Below are positions 61,718 to 64,000 of a stretch of DNA of 64,000 nucleotides, in pieces. The translations under genes were made by a program, and so were the position numbers. Source of the stretch: Microglena sp. YARC (Eukaryota; Chlorophyta; Chlorophyceae; Chlamydomonadales; Chlamydomonadaceae). The DNA is taken from contig CM039464.1 of the NCBI GenBank assembly GCA_022414725.1, positions 42,540,462 to 42,604,461 of the forward strand, given 5' to 3'. Numbering within the stretch: position 1 is the stretch's first letter; every line of letters starts with the position of its first letter. Under the pieces are notes generated by a model. That model saw nothing but the letters and a program-made list of their open reading frames with translations, was not told the origin of the DNA and made no database searches.

Positions 61718-62308
61718 TCAATAGTTAGTTACGATTAATTTGTCCTTAGTAAGGAAAGTTACATTGTGTCGTTTAAACTTTCTATACAATTCTGGGTCTG
61801 AATTGTTTTTCAAAATCATTATATTTGCGCCATTTTTATTGACAGCGTCTATATAATCATTATCAACAATATATTTGTGTTTGTTTTCCCTGTCATCTAG
61901 AAAAACAAAATCATGAATATCAATATGATCAATCAAGTTTGTAATTGATACATTTGTCATGTCTCCTTGAGTAGACTTCATAAACTTGTTGACATTGTAT
62001 ATATTCTCCTTAAAGTAATATTCGTTGAATCCTCCATTATTCATATGGATGTTCTCGAAATCTCGTTGGTACAAATGCAGACCAGCATTTCCGTATGCAC
62101 ATGTACCTTCGAAAATTTCACTCTTGATATGATTGCTTAATTCATTTGGATCATTGTATGTGCACTTCCAAACATTAAGTATATGTGCATTTGGATTGTT
62201 AATCAACCACTTGGATGGACGTATATACTTTATAAATTTACCATTCCCGATATTGGCATCTACAAATCTATTATGAGTGGGTACGTTATTTGACAAATAC
62301 TTGTACAT
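61718..62308 (-). CDS. Hypothetical protein (196 aa), faintly methyltransferase-like
   Basis: Start ATG 62308. The N-terminal RFVDANIGNGKFIKYI recalls the FxGxG site of adenine methyltransferases (Dam/D12 type) and DFVFLDDREN occupies the place of the catalytic DPPY, but neither motif is intact. In between lies GTCAYGNAGLHLYQRDFENI. I would call it a hypothetical protein; a degenerate methyltransferase fold is a guess. Confidence 0.5.
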   Translation of the reverse strand: MYKYLSNNVPTHNRFVDANIGNGKFIKYIRPSKWLINNPNAHILNVWKCTYNDPNELSNHIKSEIFEGTCAYGNAGLHLYQRDFENIHMNNGGFNEYYFKENIYNVNKFMKSTQGDMTNVSITNLIDHIDIHDFVFLDDRENKHKYIVDNDYIDAVNKNGANIMILKNNSDPELYRKFKRHNVTFLTKDKLIVTNY

Positions 62309-62398
62309 AGTTCATTTTGTCAATACAAGCTTTAAATGATAATAATAAAAAAAATGATTTAAAGAACTACACATTAAAGTTTGAATATTACTAGAATC

Positions 62399-62716
62399 AT
62401 GAAGAATTATGGATGGCAAACGCGGAATCCTAGAGAAATGTCAGTTTTCCAGACAGTCCATACTAGATCTGTCACGATATGTGATATCCAATATTCTTTA
62501 GACGCAACACGTGGCTTTGATAAATGTAATACAAGGATATACTTTGAGAGCTGTTGTATTAATTACGACAACGTAGAAAAATATTATGACAAAGTCAATG
62601 TGTTGAATACCGCCTACTACAAAGACAATGTGTGTGATATATCGCCATTATATCGTTGTATAGCAATGTTTTCCGCTATAAAAAGACTGTTATGTATTGT
62701 TATTCTCGATATTTAA
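62399..62716 (+). CDS. Hypothetical protein (105 aa)
   Basis: ATG 62399 (MKNYGWQTRN) is preferred to TTG 62381. Tyr-rich middle (YFESCCINYDNVEKYYDK) and a hydrophobic end (SAIKRLLCIVILDI). No family is recognised. Its stop codon abuts that of the convergent ribonucleotide reductase gene without spacer. Confidence 0.45.
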   Translation: MKNYGWQTRNPREMSVFQTVHTRSVTICDIQYSLDATRGFDKCNTRIYFESCCINYDNVEKYYDKVNVLNTAYYKDNVCDISPLYRCIAMFSAIKRLLCIVILDI

Positions 62717-64000
62717 TTATGATCCACACATCATACAACCAGTATCCATAGTGCAAACTCCTGTATCTGATAGTTCTTCCTCGTCTAGTGTAATCTTCAC
62801 CGGGTCCACCACAGGACGAGTTCTAAGATAATACATACCCGTCTTCAATCCTTTTTTCCAAGCATAAAAGTGAAAGCTAGTAAGCTTGTTGAAATTCGGC
62901 TCGGCAATGAACACATTAAAGCTCTGACTTTGGTCAATAAACGCACCCCGATCGGCTGCCATGTCGACCAATGCCTTTTGTTTTATCTCCCATGCAGTTT
63001 TGTACACGTTTTTCATGTACCCTGGAATAGAAAGACCTTGAACGGAACCATTGTTAGCTATAAGTGTATTGATGGTTGAACGATTCCACAAACCCAGGTT
63101 TTTGAGGTCGATAGTGAGATGGGGATTGACAACAACAAACTCCCCACTCAATACACGTCGCACGTAAATGTTAGACGTATAAGGCTCGAATGCCTCGTTA
63201 TTCCCCATAATCTGACTTGTACTAGCAGTAGGCATGGGTGCAACAAGCAAAGAATTCCTTAATCCGTATTTTTTTATGTTTTCACGCAGACCTGTCCAAT
63301 CCCAAATGGTGTTGTTTGTTTCGACGCCCCACATATCTGGTTGTAAAATGCCTTGACTAGTTTTGCTACCTATATATGATTCATACGGTCCCATCTCTTT
63401 GGCTAGTTCATTACTCGCTTCTAGGGCTGAAAAATAAATGCATTCGAAAATGTCCCTGTTTAGTTGCATGGCTCCTGAAGACTCGAAAGCATATCCCATT
63501 ACGATGAATGTGTCCGTCAGACCTTGTACACCAATTCCAATGGGTCTGTGTTTCATATTGCTCCTTTTTGCGTTTTCAACTGGATAACTGTTCTTGTCAA
63601 TAATCTTGTTCAGGTTCCTTGTAACTTGGTGAACAATCTTTCTCAACTTTTGAAAGTCGAAGCTACGGATATCGTCTTTGATAGGCATCCCGAACAATTT
63701 TCCACGTTTGTCGCGGTGTTCACTGTTTACAAATTTCGGGAGCGCGATGCTTGCCAAGTTGCAAACGGACGTTTCTTCAGGGTCTGAGTACTGAATGATT
63801 TCTGTACAAAGGTTGCTGCTCTTGATTGTCCCTAGATGTTGTTGATTGCTTTTTCGGTTGCACGAATCCTTGTACAAAATATACGGGGTTCCCGTCTCGA
63901 ATTGTATACGATCAAAAATTGATCATTTCCTATACTACCACTATCCTGTTTGATCCCCTTTATATCAAATAGTTTGGCCAGCATTATTATAACTGAAGTT
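62717..64000 (-). CDS. Ribonucleotide reductase large subunit, C-terminal part
   Basis: The family frame runs from the window side ([20 protein letters not shown]) to TAA 62717. Landmarks: [63 protein letters not shown], and the C-terminal [12 protein letters not shown] with the redox Cys pair. It makes deoxynucleotides for viral DNA. Just upstream of QFETGTPY the frame meets TGA (complement of 63923-63925), while another frame is open to the window edge, so there is a shift, an intron or an intein junction near 63905. The rest of the gene lies outside. Confidence 0.93.

Overview
The window carries DNA of a giant virus of the Nucleocytoviricota, most like the Imitervirales (mimivirus, Cafeteria roenbergensis virus and 'mesomimivirus' relatives). 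The DNA is AT-rich and gene-dense, with genes on both strands and short spacers. Hallmark genes I can recognise are: the second-largest RNA polymerase subunit (with two inteins), a D6/D11-type helicase, a VLTF3-type late transcription factor, an A32-type packaging ATPase, the double jelly-roll major capsid protein, the large subunit of ribonucleotide reductase, type IIA topoisomerase, a dNMP kinase, a MutS8-like protein and several conserved virion or membrane proteins. The host cannot be named from the sequence. I see no tRNA, rRNA or CRISPR array.

Layout. (1) 1-11830 and 47090-58060 are inverted copies of one locus, separated by unique sequence and by a gap of exactly 1000 N (46090-47089). 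The copies show opposite error gradients: 1-8000 is error-rich and 8000-11830 clean, while 47090-53300 is error-rich and 53500-58060 clean. This looks like two contigs whose ends overlap but were not merged, with one placed in the wrong orientation. The likely true order is the reverse complement of 46089..1 running into 47090..64000. (2) 11457-19851 holds virion or membrane proteins and RPB2. (3) 20039-24224 is a minisatellite plus a 5'-truncated non-LTR retrotransposon (endonuclease plus reverse transcriptase) that splits a viral gene. (4) 24249-39204 holds virion proteins, dNMP kinase, a predicted DNA-binding protein, a DnaJ-like gene, a clamp-loader-like gene, MutS8-like plus SAP tail, and a small tandem family of NPDKPW-repeat proteins. 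(5) 39232-46089 is increasingly damaged: a LamG-like/Cys-rich gene, a Ser/Asp-rich ORF and a topoisomerase II gene in many frames. (6) 53356-64000 holds VLTF3 with a group I intron, a ubiquitin-protease-like gene, a virion protein, a duplicated HNH gene, the capsid gene and the ribonucleotide reductase gene.

How the genes fit together. RPB2, the helicase and VLTF3 serve viral transcription. Topoisomerase II, the clamp-loader-like protein, MutS8, the predicted DNA-binding protein, dNMP kinase and ribonucleotide reductase serve DNA synthesis and repair. The capsid protein, A32 ATPase and several small membrane proteins serve virion assembly. Against this intact core, many smaller genes carry single in-frame TAA/TAG codons with an open frame continuing beyond, and a few carry frameshifts. 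With the host-type retrotransposon, this suggests a decaying integrated copy, although assembly error cannot be excluded everywhere.
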